Positions 1 to 6,366 of a stretch of 9,628 nucleotides of DNA are shown in pieces. The notes under the pieces are model-generated. The model searched no databases. It saw only the letters and a list, made by a program, of their open reading frames with translations, and was not told where the DNA came from. Position 1 is the stretch's first letter. Every line of letters starts with the position of its first letter. The position numbers and the translations under genes were made by a program. The DNA lies in contig DASTZF010000158.1 of assembly GCA_035764445.1 (NCBI GenBank), positions 1-9,628 on the forward strand, in the 5' to 3' direction. This DNA comes from JAEUPI01 sp035764445. GTDB lineage: Bacteria; Pseudomonadota; Gammaproteobacteria; Burkholderiales; Burkholderiaceae_C.

Positions 1-63
1 GTGGTTTCGACGCACTACCCGCGACCGGAGGTCAAGCGTTCGAGCTGCATGACCTGTGAACGT

Positions 64-88
64 CGGCGCGCTTGATACGAGCGCGCCG
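64..88 (+). terminator. Perfect GC-rich stem-loop upstream of fimV (possible terminator or leader hairpin)
   Basis: The arms CGGCGCGCT (64-72) and AGCGCGCCG (80-88) are exact reverse complements, 9 bp, around the 7-nt loop TGATACG. Past a 2-nt bulge, AAC (59-61) can also pair with GTT (89-91). The hairpin begins five bases after a TGA at 57-59 that closes an open frame entering from the left edge, which is where a terminator for an upstream gene would sit. There is no T-run after it, so it is not a classical Rho-independent terminator. It could instead be an mRNA-stabilising or leader hairpin just before the fimV ribosome site. The structure is seen directly; the function is inferred. Confidence 0.45.
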
Positions 89-97
89 GTTGCACTT

Positions 98-103
98 GGG
101 AGA
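98..103 (+). promoter_or_regulatory. Shine-Dalgarno site deciding the fimV start
   Basis: GGGAGA lies four to five bases before TTG 108. No comparable site precedes the in-frame TTG at 72, which is buried in the 3' side of the first arm of the hairpin at 64-88. This favours TTG 108, which also gives a clean signal peptide. Confidence 0.6.
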
Positions 104-107
104 CGCC

Positions 108-2666
108 TTGAAATACCGCTCTGGACCTGCTGCACGAGTCGCGCTGAGCAGCGTCGCACTGGCCGCACTGGTGACTGCCTCGGGCAGCGCTTGGGCCCTT
201 GGACTCGGCCGCCTCAATGTTCAATCGGCCCTCGGCGAAGCGCTGCGGGCCGAGATCGACATCTCCAGCCTCTCGCCCGACGAAGAGTCTTCGCTGAAGG
301 TGCGCGTCGCACCGCCCGAGTCGTATCGCGCTTCGGGTGTCGACTACAACGCCGTGCTGACCTCGACGCAGGTGACGATCGCCCGCCGCCCCGACGGCAG
401 GCCGTACCTGCGCGTGACCAGCGAGCGCGCGGTGCAGGAGCCGTTCGTCGATGTGATCCTCGAGCTCACATGGTCGTCGGGCCGCCTCGTGCGTGAGTTC
501 ACACTGCTGCTCGACCCGCCGCAGGCCCGCATGGCGCCGCCGGTGCAGGCCACTGCACCCACGGCACCGCAGGTGTCGGCCGCCCCGCAAGTCGCGCCCA
601 CGCCCGCTCCGTCGGCGGTGACCGCTGCGCCGATTCCGCCGCAGGCGGCCGCACCCTCGGCGCGGCCGGCGCCGGCCGCCCGTGGCACCGTGCAGTCCAG
701 CGCCTCGCAGCAAGCCGCGCTGCCGACCGGCCCGGGCGACTACAAGGTACGTGAGGGCGATACGCTGTATCGGATCGCCAAGAACAATCAGCGCGCGGGG
801 GTGTCGCTCGACCAGATGCTGGTCGCGCTTTTCCGCAGCAATCCCAACGCGTTCATGGGCGACAACATGAACCGGCTCAAAGCCGGTGCGGTGTTGTCGG
901 TGCCCTCGTCAGACGACGCCAAGACGGTGACCACCGCCGAGGCGAAGGAAGTGATTCGCGCCCAGAGCGCCGACTTTGGGGCGTATCGCGCCCGCCTGGC
1001 CGGCAACGTGCCGACCACCAAGGCCGAGGAGAGCCGTCAGGCCAAGGGCAAGGTCGAGGCCGCGGTCGACGATCGCAAGCAGGCCACCGCGCCCACGAGC
1101 GACAAGCTGACGCTGTCGCAAGGTGCAGTCAAGGCCGGTAGCAGCAAAGAGGCCAAGGTTTCGAAGGATGCCGAGAAGAAGGCCGCCGAGGAGCGCGCGG
1201 CGGAACTCGCGAAGAACATCGAACAACTGAAGGATGTCCAGAAGGGTGCCCGTGCGGACTCCAAGACCGCGACCGCGCCGGCGCAACCGGCCCCGGCCGC
1301 TCCAGCCGCGCCGGTAGCCCCGCCTGCTGCGCCGCCGGTCGAGGCGAAGGCACCCGCACCGGCGACTCCCCCGCCCGCGCCTGAAACACCACCGCCCACC
1401 ACTGTCGCGCAAGCACCGGTCGAGCCATCGAAGGCAGAGGCGCCGGCAGCGCCGGCGCTGCCGTTGCCGGCTCCGGCGGCCAGCGAGCCCGCTGCCGCAC
1501 CACCCGCTGCCGCGGCTGCGTCGGTGCCGCCTCCGCGTCCGACCGCGTCGCCCAAGCCCACCACGCCGCCGGTCGAAGAGCCGAGCATGCTGGCCGCGCT
1601 GATGGACCACCCGATGGCGATGCCCGGGGCGATCGGCCTGGTCGTGCTGCTGGTTGGCTTGGCGCTGTACCGCTTGCGCGGCCGCTTCCGCAAGGACAAC
1701 GGCGAGACGTCGTTCCTCGAGAGCCGGCTGCAGCCCGATTCGTTCTTCGGCGCCAGCGGCGGACAGCGCGTCGATACGCGAGACGCGAGCGGCGTCTCGT
1801 CGTCGATGAGCTACTCGCTGAGCCAGCTCGACGCGATCGGTGACGTCGATCCGGTTGCCGAGGCCGACGTCTACCTGGCCTATGGCCGCGACCTGCAGGC
1901 CGAGGAGATCCTGAAGGAGGCGATGCGCGGCAACCCCGACCGCCTCGCGATTCGCACCAAGCTGCTCGAGGTCTACGCCAAGCGCCGCGACACCAAGGGC
2001 TTCGAGCTGCTGGCCACACAGCTGTACTCGCTGACCAAGGGCGAGGGCGACGACTGGTCCAAGGCGCAGGAGCTCGGCCGCGGGATCGACCCCGAGAACC
2101 CGCTGTACAAGCCGGGCGGCCAACCGGTCGCGGCGGTGGCCGGAGACGGCGGCCGCATCATCGAGCCGTTGGGCGCCAGCACGATGCCGCAGTCGATCAT
2201 GCCGTCGACGTCGGGCTTCCCGCCGTCGGCGGTCGACTCCACGTCGCACGACACCCGCGGCGGCGGCACGATTCCACCGGACCTCGACCTCGACCTCGAC
2301 CTCGGCACGATGCCGTCGCAGGCTACGAAGGCCAGGCCGCAAGCCAAGCCGCAAGCCAGGCCCGCCAGCGTCGAGCTCGACGCGATCTCGCTCGACCTCG
2401 GTGCGCCGAGCGCGCCCGCGCCGCTCAGCTCCGGCACCGCGGCCAAGCCGACGCTCGACTTCGGCGACTTCACGCTGCCCGCGCAACCGTCGGGACACGG
2501 TGCCCTCGACGAGAACGATCCGCTCGCGCGCAAGCTCGAGCTGGCCGAGGAGTTCCGCCAGATCGGCGACATGGAAGGTGCACGCGATCTGCTCGAAGAG
2601 GTGGTCGCCAAGGCCGGCGGGGCGTTGAAGACCAAGGCCCAGAGCATGCTCGACAGCCTTGCCTGA
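108..2666 (+). CDS. fimV: FimV-family LysM-containing inner-membrane protein
   Basis: This 852-aa protein is a FimV/TspA-type organiser. In Pseudomonas, FimV anchors in the inner membrane, contacts peptidoglycan by LysM and supports type IV pili, polar assembly and cAMP signalling. Seen here: a basic n-region and hydrophobic signal peptide ending near residue 31 (GSAWA, then LGLGRLNVQSALGEALRAEI, the family hallmark); a FimV N-terminal domain to about 140; a Pro/Ala linker; LysM at about 212-266 (YKVREGDTLYRIA); a Lys/Glu-rich likely coiled coil at about 341-387; a long Pro/Ala linker; one membrane helix at about 506-521; a TPR-like cytoplasmic stretch at about 585-650; and the FimV C-terminal domain from about 801 to the end. 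A TTG start at 108 is chosen over TTG 72 because of GGGAG and the signal peptide. The stop overlaps truA. Family assignment is secure. A role in pili in this organism is inferred. Confidence 0.95.
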   Translation: MKYRSGPAARVALSSVALAALVTASGSAWALGLGRLNVQSALGEALRAEIDISSLSPDEESSLKVRVAPPESYRASGVDYNAVLTSTQVTIARRPDGRPYLRVTSERAVQEPFVDVILELTWSSGRLVREFTLLLDPPQARMAPPVQATAPTAPQVSAAPQVAPTPAPSAVTAAPIPPQAAAPSARPAPAARGTVQSSASQQAALPTGPGDYKVREGDTLYRIAKNNQRAGVSLDQMLVALFRSNPNAFMGDNMNRLKAGAVLSVPSSDDAKTVTTAEAKEVIRAQSADFGAYRARLAGNVPTTKAEESRQAKGKVEAAVDDRKQATAPTSDKLTLSQGAVKAGSSKEAKVSKDAEKKAAEERAAELAKNIEQLKDVQKGARADSKTATAPAQPAPAAPAAPVAPPAAPPVEAKAPAPATPPPAPETPPPTTVAQAPVEPSKAEAPAAPALPLPAPAASEPAAAPPAAAAASVPPPRPTASPKPTTPPVEEPSMLAALMDHPMAMPGAIGLVVLLVGLALYRLRGRFRKDNGETSFLESRLQPDSFFGASGGQRVDTRDASGVSSSMSYSLSQLDAIGDVDPVAEADVYLAYGRDLQAEEILKEAMRGNPDRLAIRTKLLEVYAKRRDTKGFELLATQLYSLTKGEGDDWSKAQELGRGIDPENPLYKPGGQPVAAVAGDGGRIIEPLGASTMPQSIMPSTSGFPPSAVDSTSHDTRGGGTIPPDLDLDLDLGTMPSQATKARPQAKPQARPASVELDAISLDLGAPSAPAPLSSGTAAKPTLDFGDFTLPAQPSGHGALDENDPLARKLELAEEFRQIGDMEGARDLLEEVVAKAGGALKTKAQSMLDSLA
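2280..2303 (+). repeat. Tandem GACCTC hexamer, four copies, in fimV
   Basis: Four perfect GACCTC units encode four Asp-Leu pairs in the cytoplasmic linker of FimV. The unit is six bases, so gain or loss of a copy would keep the frame and only change linker length. Acidic DL-rich patches are common in this linker of FimV proteins, so selection on the protein may also explain it. Confidence 0.8.
2336..2358 (+). repeat. Short direct repeat GCCGCAAGCCA, two copies, in fimV
   Basis: GCCGCAAGCCA occurs at 2336-2346 and 2348-2358, a 12-base period that encodes a basic Arg/Lys-Pro-Gln-Ala repeat. It sits 32 bases after the acidic DL repeat, so the linker alternates an acidic and a basic patch. This is a minor low-complexity feature of the linker. 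Confidence 0.6.
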
Positions 2667-3486
2667 ACCCGTTGCCCGGCCCGCGGCGGAGCGATCCGCC
2701 GCCGGGCGCTGGGCGCTCGGGGTCAGCTACCGCGGCACCCAGTACAGCGGCTGGCAAAGCCAGCCCGATCGCGGCTCGATTCAGGACGCGCTCGAACGGG
2801 CGCTGTCGCACCTGGCCGATGCACCGGTCAGTACGGTGTGCGCTGGCCGCACCGACGCCGGCGTGCATGCGCTGAATCAGGTCGTCCACTTCGACGCACC
2901 CGTCGAGCGCGAGCCGTTCTCGTGGGTGCGCGGCACCAACAGCCATCTGCCGCGCGACATCGCCGTGCAGTGGAGTCAGCCGGTACCCAGCGACTTTCAT
3001 GCGCGCTTCGACGCGCGCGGACGGCGCTATCGCTACGTGCTGCTGCAGTCACCGGTGCGGCCGTCGTTGGAGTCGGGGCTCGTCGGCTGGGTGTTCGAGT
3101 CGCTCGATCTCGACGCGATGCGATTTGCGGCGCGCGAGCTGATCGGCGAGCACGACTTCAGTTCGTTTCGCTCCAGCGAGTGCCAGGCTGCGACGCCGGT
3201 GAAGACCTTGCGCTCGATCGGCATCGATCGGCGCGGTGCGTACTGGCACTTCGACTTCGACGCCAGCGCGTTCCTGCACCACATGGTGCGCAACATCATG
3301 GCCTGCCTGCTGGCGGTTGGCAGCGGGCGGCGCCCGGCCCCATGGCTGCGCGAGGTGCTGGCCGCGCGCAACCGCGACGCCGCCGCACCGACCTTTCCCG
3401 CCGACGGCCTGTACTTCGTCGGCCCGTACTACGATGCGCACCTTCGGCTGCCCGACCGTGCGCCCGCGCTCGACTGGCTGCCGTGA
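2659..3486 (+). CDS. truA: tRNA pseudouridine(38-40) synthase TruA
   Basis: TruA converts uridines 38-40 of the anticodon arm of many tRNAs to pseudouridine. The 275-aa length matches the family (about 270). The catalytic motif GRTDAGVHA is present with the nucleophilic Asp at residue 66. The N-terminal strand GVSYRGTQYSGWQ and the later blocks FHARFDARGRRYRY, HDFSSFRSSEC and FLHHMVRNIM are all TruA signatures. The start TTG 2659 lies inside the fimV 3' end (8-nt overlap including the stop), so translation is probably coupled to fimV; no strong Shine-Dalgarno is visible. I see no other good start before the first conserved strand. The stop forms a GTGA overlap with trpF. The fimV-truA-trpF order is common in Pseudomonas and beta-proteobacteria. 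The call is secure; the start is less so. Confidence 0.96.
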   Translation: MPEPVARPAAERSAAGRWALGVSYRGTQYSGWQSQPDRGSIQDALERALSHLADAPVSTVCAGRTDAGVHALNQVVHFDAPVEREPFSWVRGTNSHLPRDIAVQWSQPVPSDFHARFDARGRRYRYVLLQSPVRPSLESGLVGWVFESLDLDAMRFAARELIGEHDFSSFRSSECQAATPVKTLRSIGIDRRGAYWHFDFDASAFLHHMVRNIMACLLAVGSGRRPAPWLREVLAARNRDAAAPTFPADGLYFVGPYYDAHLRLPDRAPALDWLP

Positions 3487-4151
3487 AGCTCGATGTCGCA
3501 TCCGTGCAGCAGCGCACCCGCATCAAGATCTGCGGCCTCACTCGCGAGGCCGACGTGGCCGCGGCTGTCGAAGCGGGCGCCGATGCGATCGGCTTCATAC
3601 TGTACGCGCGCAGCCCGCGCCACGTGATTGCGAAGCGGGCCGGCGAGTTGGCTCGGCAGCTGCCGCCCTTCGTGACGCCGGTGTGCGTGTTCGTCAATGC
3701 CAAGGCCGAGGACATCGCGCGCACCGTCGACGCGGTGCCGCGCGCGGTGCTGCAGTTCCAGGGCGAGGAGACACCGGCACAGTGCGAAGCGAGCGGCCGC
3801 ACCTACATTCGGGCCGCCCGCATGCGCGAGGGGTTTGCGCTGCTAGACTTCGCGCTCGCCTACACCAGCGCCGCGGCGCTGCTGCTGGACGCCGACGTCC
3901 AGGGCTACGGTGGGGGCGGAAAGGTCTTCGATTGGTCACTCGTTCCACCAAGCGTGCCCGTTCCGCTCGTTTTGTCTGGTGGGTTGAATCCTGCAAACGT
4001 GATCGATGGGGTGATGCGCGTCCGGCCCTGGGCCGTTGATGTGAGCTCTGGCGTGGAGGCGAGCAAGGGCGTCAAGGACGCCGCGCTGATCCGCCGGTTC
4101 TGCGACGCGGTGCGCGAAGCCGATGCGCGCATCGACGACGCCATCCACTAG
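3483..4151 (+). CDS. trpF: Phosphoribosylanthranilate isomerase TrpF
   Basis: TrpF isomerises N-(5-phosphoribosyl)anthranilate to CdRP, a late step of tryptophan synthesis, on a TIM barrel. The 222-aa length fits monofunctional TrpF. Residues seen: the catalytic Cys17 in RIKICGLT, the catalytic acid most likely Asp136 in LLLDAD, the GGGGKVFDW loop at about 143-151, and the C-terminal phosphate-binding segments LSGGLNP and VDVSSGVE. GTG 3483 overlaps the truA stop as GTGA, which favours it. GTG 3504 (MQQRTRIKICG) is an alternative giving a shorter N-terminus closer to many homologues. An open frame continues far upstream inside truA but is only a shadow. A stretch at about 3921-4010 has clearly lower GC and weaker codon bias than the rest. 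trpB follows after 12 nt. Confidence 0.96.
   Translation: MKLDVASVQQRTRIKICGLTREADVAAAVEAGADAIGFILYARSPRHVIAKRAGELARQLPPFVTPVCVFVNAKAEDIARTVDAVPRAVLQFQGEETPAQCEASGRTYIRAARMREGFALLDFALAYTSAAALLLDADVQGYGGGGKVFDWSLVPPSVPVPLVLSGGLNPANVIDGVMRVRPWAVDVSSGVEASKGVKDAALIRRFCDAVREADARIDDAIH
3841..3849 (+). promoter_or_regulatory. Possible extended -10 element inside trpF
   Basis: TGCTAGACT fits the extended -10 pattern TGn followed by a TANNNT-type hexamer (TAGACT). It depends on a CTA leucine codon, unusual in this CTG/CTC-rich gene. No good -35 is visible upstream and the nearest downstream gene start (trpB) is about 315 nt away. It might give weak internal transcription of trpBA-accD. This is a pattern match only, so confidence is low. 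Confidence 0.2.
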
Positions 4152-4163
4152 ACCTCGATCGAC

Positions 4164-5426
4164 ATGACGCACTATCAACAGCCCGACGCGCGCGGGCACT
4201 TCGGGCCATACGGCGGCAGCTTCGTTGCCGAAACGCTGGTCCACGCGCTCGATGAACTGCAGGCGGCCTATCAGCACTACCGCAACGATCCAGAGTTCGT
4301 CGCCGAGTTTCGTGACGAGCTCGAACACTTCGTCGGCCGCCCGAGCCCGGTGTACCACGCAGCGCGACTGAGCCGCGAGGTCGGCGGCGCGCAGATCCAC
4401 CTCAAGCGCGAGGACCTCAACCACACTGGCGCGCACAAGGTCAACAACACCGTCGGCCAGGCGCTGCTGGCCAAGCGCATGGGCAAGCCGCGCGTGATCG
4501 CCGAAACCGGCGCCGGGCAGCATGGCGTCGCCACCGCCACCGTCTGCGCGCGCTACGGCATGGACTGCGTGGTCTACATGGGCAGCGAAGACGTCAAGCG
4601 CCAGTCGCCCAACGTGTACCGCATGCAGCTGCTGGGCGCCAAGGTGGTGCCGGTCGACAGCGGTTCCAAGACGCTGAAGGACGCGCTCAACGAAGCCCTG
4701 CGCGACTGGGTCACCAACGTCGAGAACACCTTCTACATCATCGGCACCGTCGCCGGCCCGCACCCGTACCCGACGATGGTGCGCGACTTCCAGCGCGTGA
4801 TCGGCGACGAGTGCATCGTGCAGATGCAACAGAGCATCGGCCGCCAGCCCGACGCGGTGATTGCCTGCGTCGGGGGCGGCAGCAACGCGATGGGCATCTT
4901 CTATCCGTACATCGAGCACGAGCGCGTGAGGCTGATCGGGGTAGAGGCGGCGGGGCTCGGCCTGCAAAGCGGCAAGCACGCGGCCAGCCTCAATGCCGGC
5001 TCACCCGGCGTGCTGCACGGCAACCGCACCTACCTGCTGCAGGACGACAACGGCCAGATCCTCGAGACGCACTCGGTGTCCGCCGGCCTCGACTACCCCG
5101 GCGTCGGCCCCGAGCACGCGTACCTGAAGGACAGTGGTCGCGCCGAATACGCGGCGATCACCGACGACGAGGCGCTTGCGGCGTTCCACCGGCTGTGCCG
5201 CACCGAAGGCATCATCCCGGCGCTCGAATCGAGCCATGCGGTCGCGCACGCGATCAAGCTTGCCGCGACGATGAAGTCCGACCAGCATCTGCTGGTCAAT
5301 CTGTCGGGTCGCGGCGACAAGGACATCGGCACTGTGGCCGATCTGTCGGGTGCCGATTTCTACTGCCGGCCGTCGTGTCGAGGCCAAGCGGTCAAGGGTG
5401 CGTCAGCCGTCGGAGGCAGGCCATGA
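4164..5426 (+). CDS. trpB: Tryptophan synthase beta subunit TrpB
   Basis: TrpB is the PLP enzyme that condenses indole, channelled from TrpA, with L-serine to give L-tryptophan. Seen: the N-terminal GHFGPYGGSFVAETL block, the PLP lysine Lys92 in NHTGAHKVNN, the general-base Glu114 in AETGAGQHG, the cofactor phosphate loop GGGSNAMG, the EAAGLGLQSGKHAASL and GLDYPGVGPEHAYLKD blocks, and the C-terminal LVNLSGRGDKDIGTVADL segment. At 420 aa it is somewhat longer than the usual 395-405; the excess is a variable C-terminal tail. ATG 4164 is the natural start, 12 nt after trpF, although its Shine-Dalgarno is poor. The last codons contain GGAGG and the stop overlaps an ATG as ATGA, so ribosomes probably reinitiate on a downstream frame. 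All key catalytic residues are intact. Confidence 0.98.
   Translation: MTHYQQPDARGHFGPYGGSFVAETLVHALDELQAAYQHYRNDPEFVAEFRDELEHFVGRPSPVYHAARLSREVGGAQIHLKREDLNHTGAHKVNNTVGQALLAKRMGKPRVIAETGAGQHGVATATVCARYGMDCVVYMGSEDVKRQSPNVYRMQLLGAKVVPVDSGSKTLKDALNEALRDWVTNVENTFYIIGTVAGPHPYPTMVRDFQRVIGDECIVQMQQSIGRQPDAVIACVGGGSNAMGIFYPYIEHERVRLIGVEAAGLGLQSGKHAASLNAGSPGVLHGNRTYLLQDDNGQILETHSVSAGLDYPGVGPEHAYLKDSGRAEYAAITDDEALAAFHRLCRTEGIIPALESSHAVAHAIKLAATMKSDQHLLVNLSGRGDKDIGTVADLSGADFYCRPSCRGQAVKGASAVGGRP
5412..5416 (+). promoter_or_regulatory. Shine-Dalgarno GGAGG at the trpB 3' end
   Basis: GGAGG lies six bases before ATG 5423, the ideal spacing, although trpA starts only at 5539. It therefore points to translation of the 39-codon ORF. 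The hexamer CGGAGG recurs at 5526-5531 before trpA. Confidence 0.55.
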
Positions 5427-5542
5427 GACGCCGGGCCGCTTCCGAGACGACAACGAAGTTGCGGCGAAGACTCACAACTGCGCGAAGCGCTTGTGATGTC
5501 GTTGCCAGTACCGCAGCGCGCAGCGCGGAGGTTGCCGTATGA
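5423..5542 (+). CDS. Candidate 39-aa basic small protein between trpB and trpA
   Basis: I do not recognise this product. The frame begins at ATG 5423, overlaps the trpB stop as ATGA, and ends in a TGA that overlaps the trpA ATG, again as ATGA. GGAGG at 5412-5416 is ideally spaced. The 39-aa peptide has eight Arg and one Lys against three acidic residues (net about +6), with Arg triplets at 2-4 and 14-16. It shows no signal peptide, membrane span or metal motif. Against a real gene: third-position GC is only about 58 percent by my count and it uses AGA and CGA, unlike its neighbours, and its middle codes a stem-loop. It may be a true small protein, a coupling peptide that carries ribosomes from trpB to trpA, or the remnant of a gene once inserted here. 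As I recall, some Burkholderia carry a DNA methyltransferase gene between trpB and trpA. Confidence 0.35.
   Translation: MRRRAASETTTKLRRRLTTARSACDVVASTAARSAEVAV
5472..5496 (+). other. Stem-loop in the trpB-trpA insert
   Basis: TCACAA (5472-5477) pairs perfectly with TTGTGA (5491-5496). Inside, GCGC (5480-5483) pairs with GCGC (5487-5490) around a GAA loop, leaving a CT bulge. Outside, GAC (5469-5471) can pair with GTC (5498-5500) past one bulged base. A smaller hairpin, CAAC-GAA-GTTG (5451-5461), with the same GAA loop lies just upstream. There is no T-run, so termination is unlikely. An RNA-stability or processing element, or a repeat-derived element, fits better. Confidence 0.5.
5527..5531 (+). 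promoter_or_regulatory. Shine-Dalgarno GGAGG of trpA
   Basis: GGAGG with a 7-nt spacer precedes ATG 5539. It fixes the trpA start and gives trpA its own strong initiation site in addition to any coupling from the upstream 39-codon frame. Confidence 0.75.
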
Positions 5543-6366
5543 GCCGCATCGCATCGGTCCTGCAGCCGCTGAAGCAGCTGGGCCGCAAGGCGTTGATTCC
5601 GTATGTCACCGCCGGCGACCCCTATGCCGATGCAACGGTCGACGTGCTGCATGGCCTGGTCGACGGCGGCGCCGACGTGATCGAACTCGGCGTGCCGTTC
5701 TCCGATCCGATGGCCGATGGCCCGGTGGTCCAAAAGGCCTCCGAGCGTGCGCTCGCCAAGGGCATCGGACTGGCGCAGGTGTTCGACATCGTGCGAGCCT
5801 TCCGTCAGCGCAACACGCACACGCCGGTGGTGCTGATGGGTTACGCCAACCCGATCGAGCGCTTCGATCAACGGCTGGGCGAAGGGGCTTTCGCGCGCAC
5901 CGCCGCGCAGGCCGGGGTCGACGGCGTGCTGGTGGTCGACTATCCGCCCGAAGAATGCGGCGCGCTGGCTGCCGCATTGAAGGCGGCCGGCATCGACCTC
6001 ATCTTCCTGCTCGCCCCCACGTCGACCGACGCACGCATTCAAGAGGTCGCGCGGCTGGCCAGCGGCTACGTGTACTACGTGTCTCTGAAAGGCGTCACCG
6101 GCGCCGGCCACCTCGACGTGTCGTCGGTGGCCGACGCAATCCCGCGCATCCGCCAGCATGTGAAACTGCCGGTCGGCGTGGGTTTCGGCATACGGGATGC
6201 GGCAAGTGCCCGCGCCGTGGCCAAGGTGGCCGACGCAGTGGTCATCGGATCACGTTTGGTGCAGATTCTCGAGGCCGAACCGCGCGACAATGTTGCCTCC
6301 GCCGGCCGCCGCTTCATGGCCGAGATCCGCGCCGCGATCGACACCCCGGAAGGAAACCGCAGATGA
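5539..6366 (+). CDS. trpA: Tryptophan synthase alpha subunit TrpA
   Basis: TrpA cleaves indole-3-glycerol phosphate to indole and glyceraldehyde 3-phosphate and passes indole to TrpB in the alpha2-beta2 complex. The 275-aa length is normal for this TIM barrel. Both catalytic acids are present at the same numbers as in E. coli, Glu49 and Asp60, within VIELGVPFSDPMADGPVVQ. Other blocks are ALIPYVTAGDP, GYANPI, GVDGVLVVDYPPEE, FLLAPTSTDARI, the phosphate-binding YYVSLKGVTGAG, and VGVGFGIRD with VVIGSRLV. GGAGG with a 7-nt spacer supports ATG 5539. The start overlaps the 39-codon frame and the stop overlaps accD, both as ATGA. Unusually for a trpBA pair, about 112 nt separate it from the trpB stop. 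Confidence 0.98.
   Translation: MSRIASVLQPLKQLGRKALIPYVTAGDPYADATVDVLHGLVDGGADVIELGVPFSDPMADGPVVQKASERALAKGIGLAQVFDIVRAFRQRNTHTPVVLMGYANPIERFDQRLGEGAFARTAAQAGVDGVLVVDYPPEECGALAAALKAAGIDLIFLLAPTSTDARIQEVARLASGYVYYVSLKGVTGAGHLDVSSVADAIPRIRQHVKLPVGVGFGIRDAASARAVAKVADAVVIGSRLVQILEAEPRDNVASAGRRFMAEIRAAIDTPEGNRR

Noticed and set aside
3..59. Open frame entering from the left edge, ending ...FELHDL at TGA 57-59
   Set aside because: Could be the tail of an upstream gene, but only 18 codons are visible, third-position GC is modest, a second frame (to 75) is also open, and I recognise no C-terminus. Not supported enough to list.
909..2498. 529-codon minus-strand frame opposite fimV
   Set aside because: Arg/Gly-rich low-complexity translation that mirrors the Pro/Ala-rich FimV linkers; no family signature.
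2838..3482. Possible N-terminal extension of TrpF within truA
   Set aside because: This part of the frame is Arg/Ala-rich and overlaps conserved truA sequence in another frame. TrpF homologues begin near RIKICGLT.
4152..4163. Search for a trp leader or attenuator before trpB
   Set aside because: The gap is only 12 nt and has no Trp-codon run or terminator; none was found upstream of trpF either.
5493..6362. Possible N-terminal extension of AccD through trpA
   Set aside because: It is a shadow frame of trpA; AccD homologues start at MSWLEKLLP and ATG 6363 has AGGA and an ATGA overlap.
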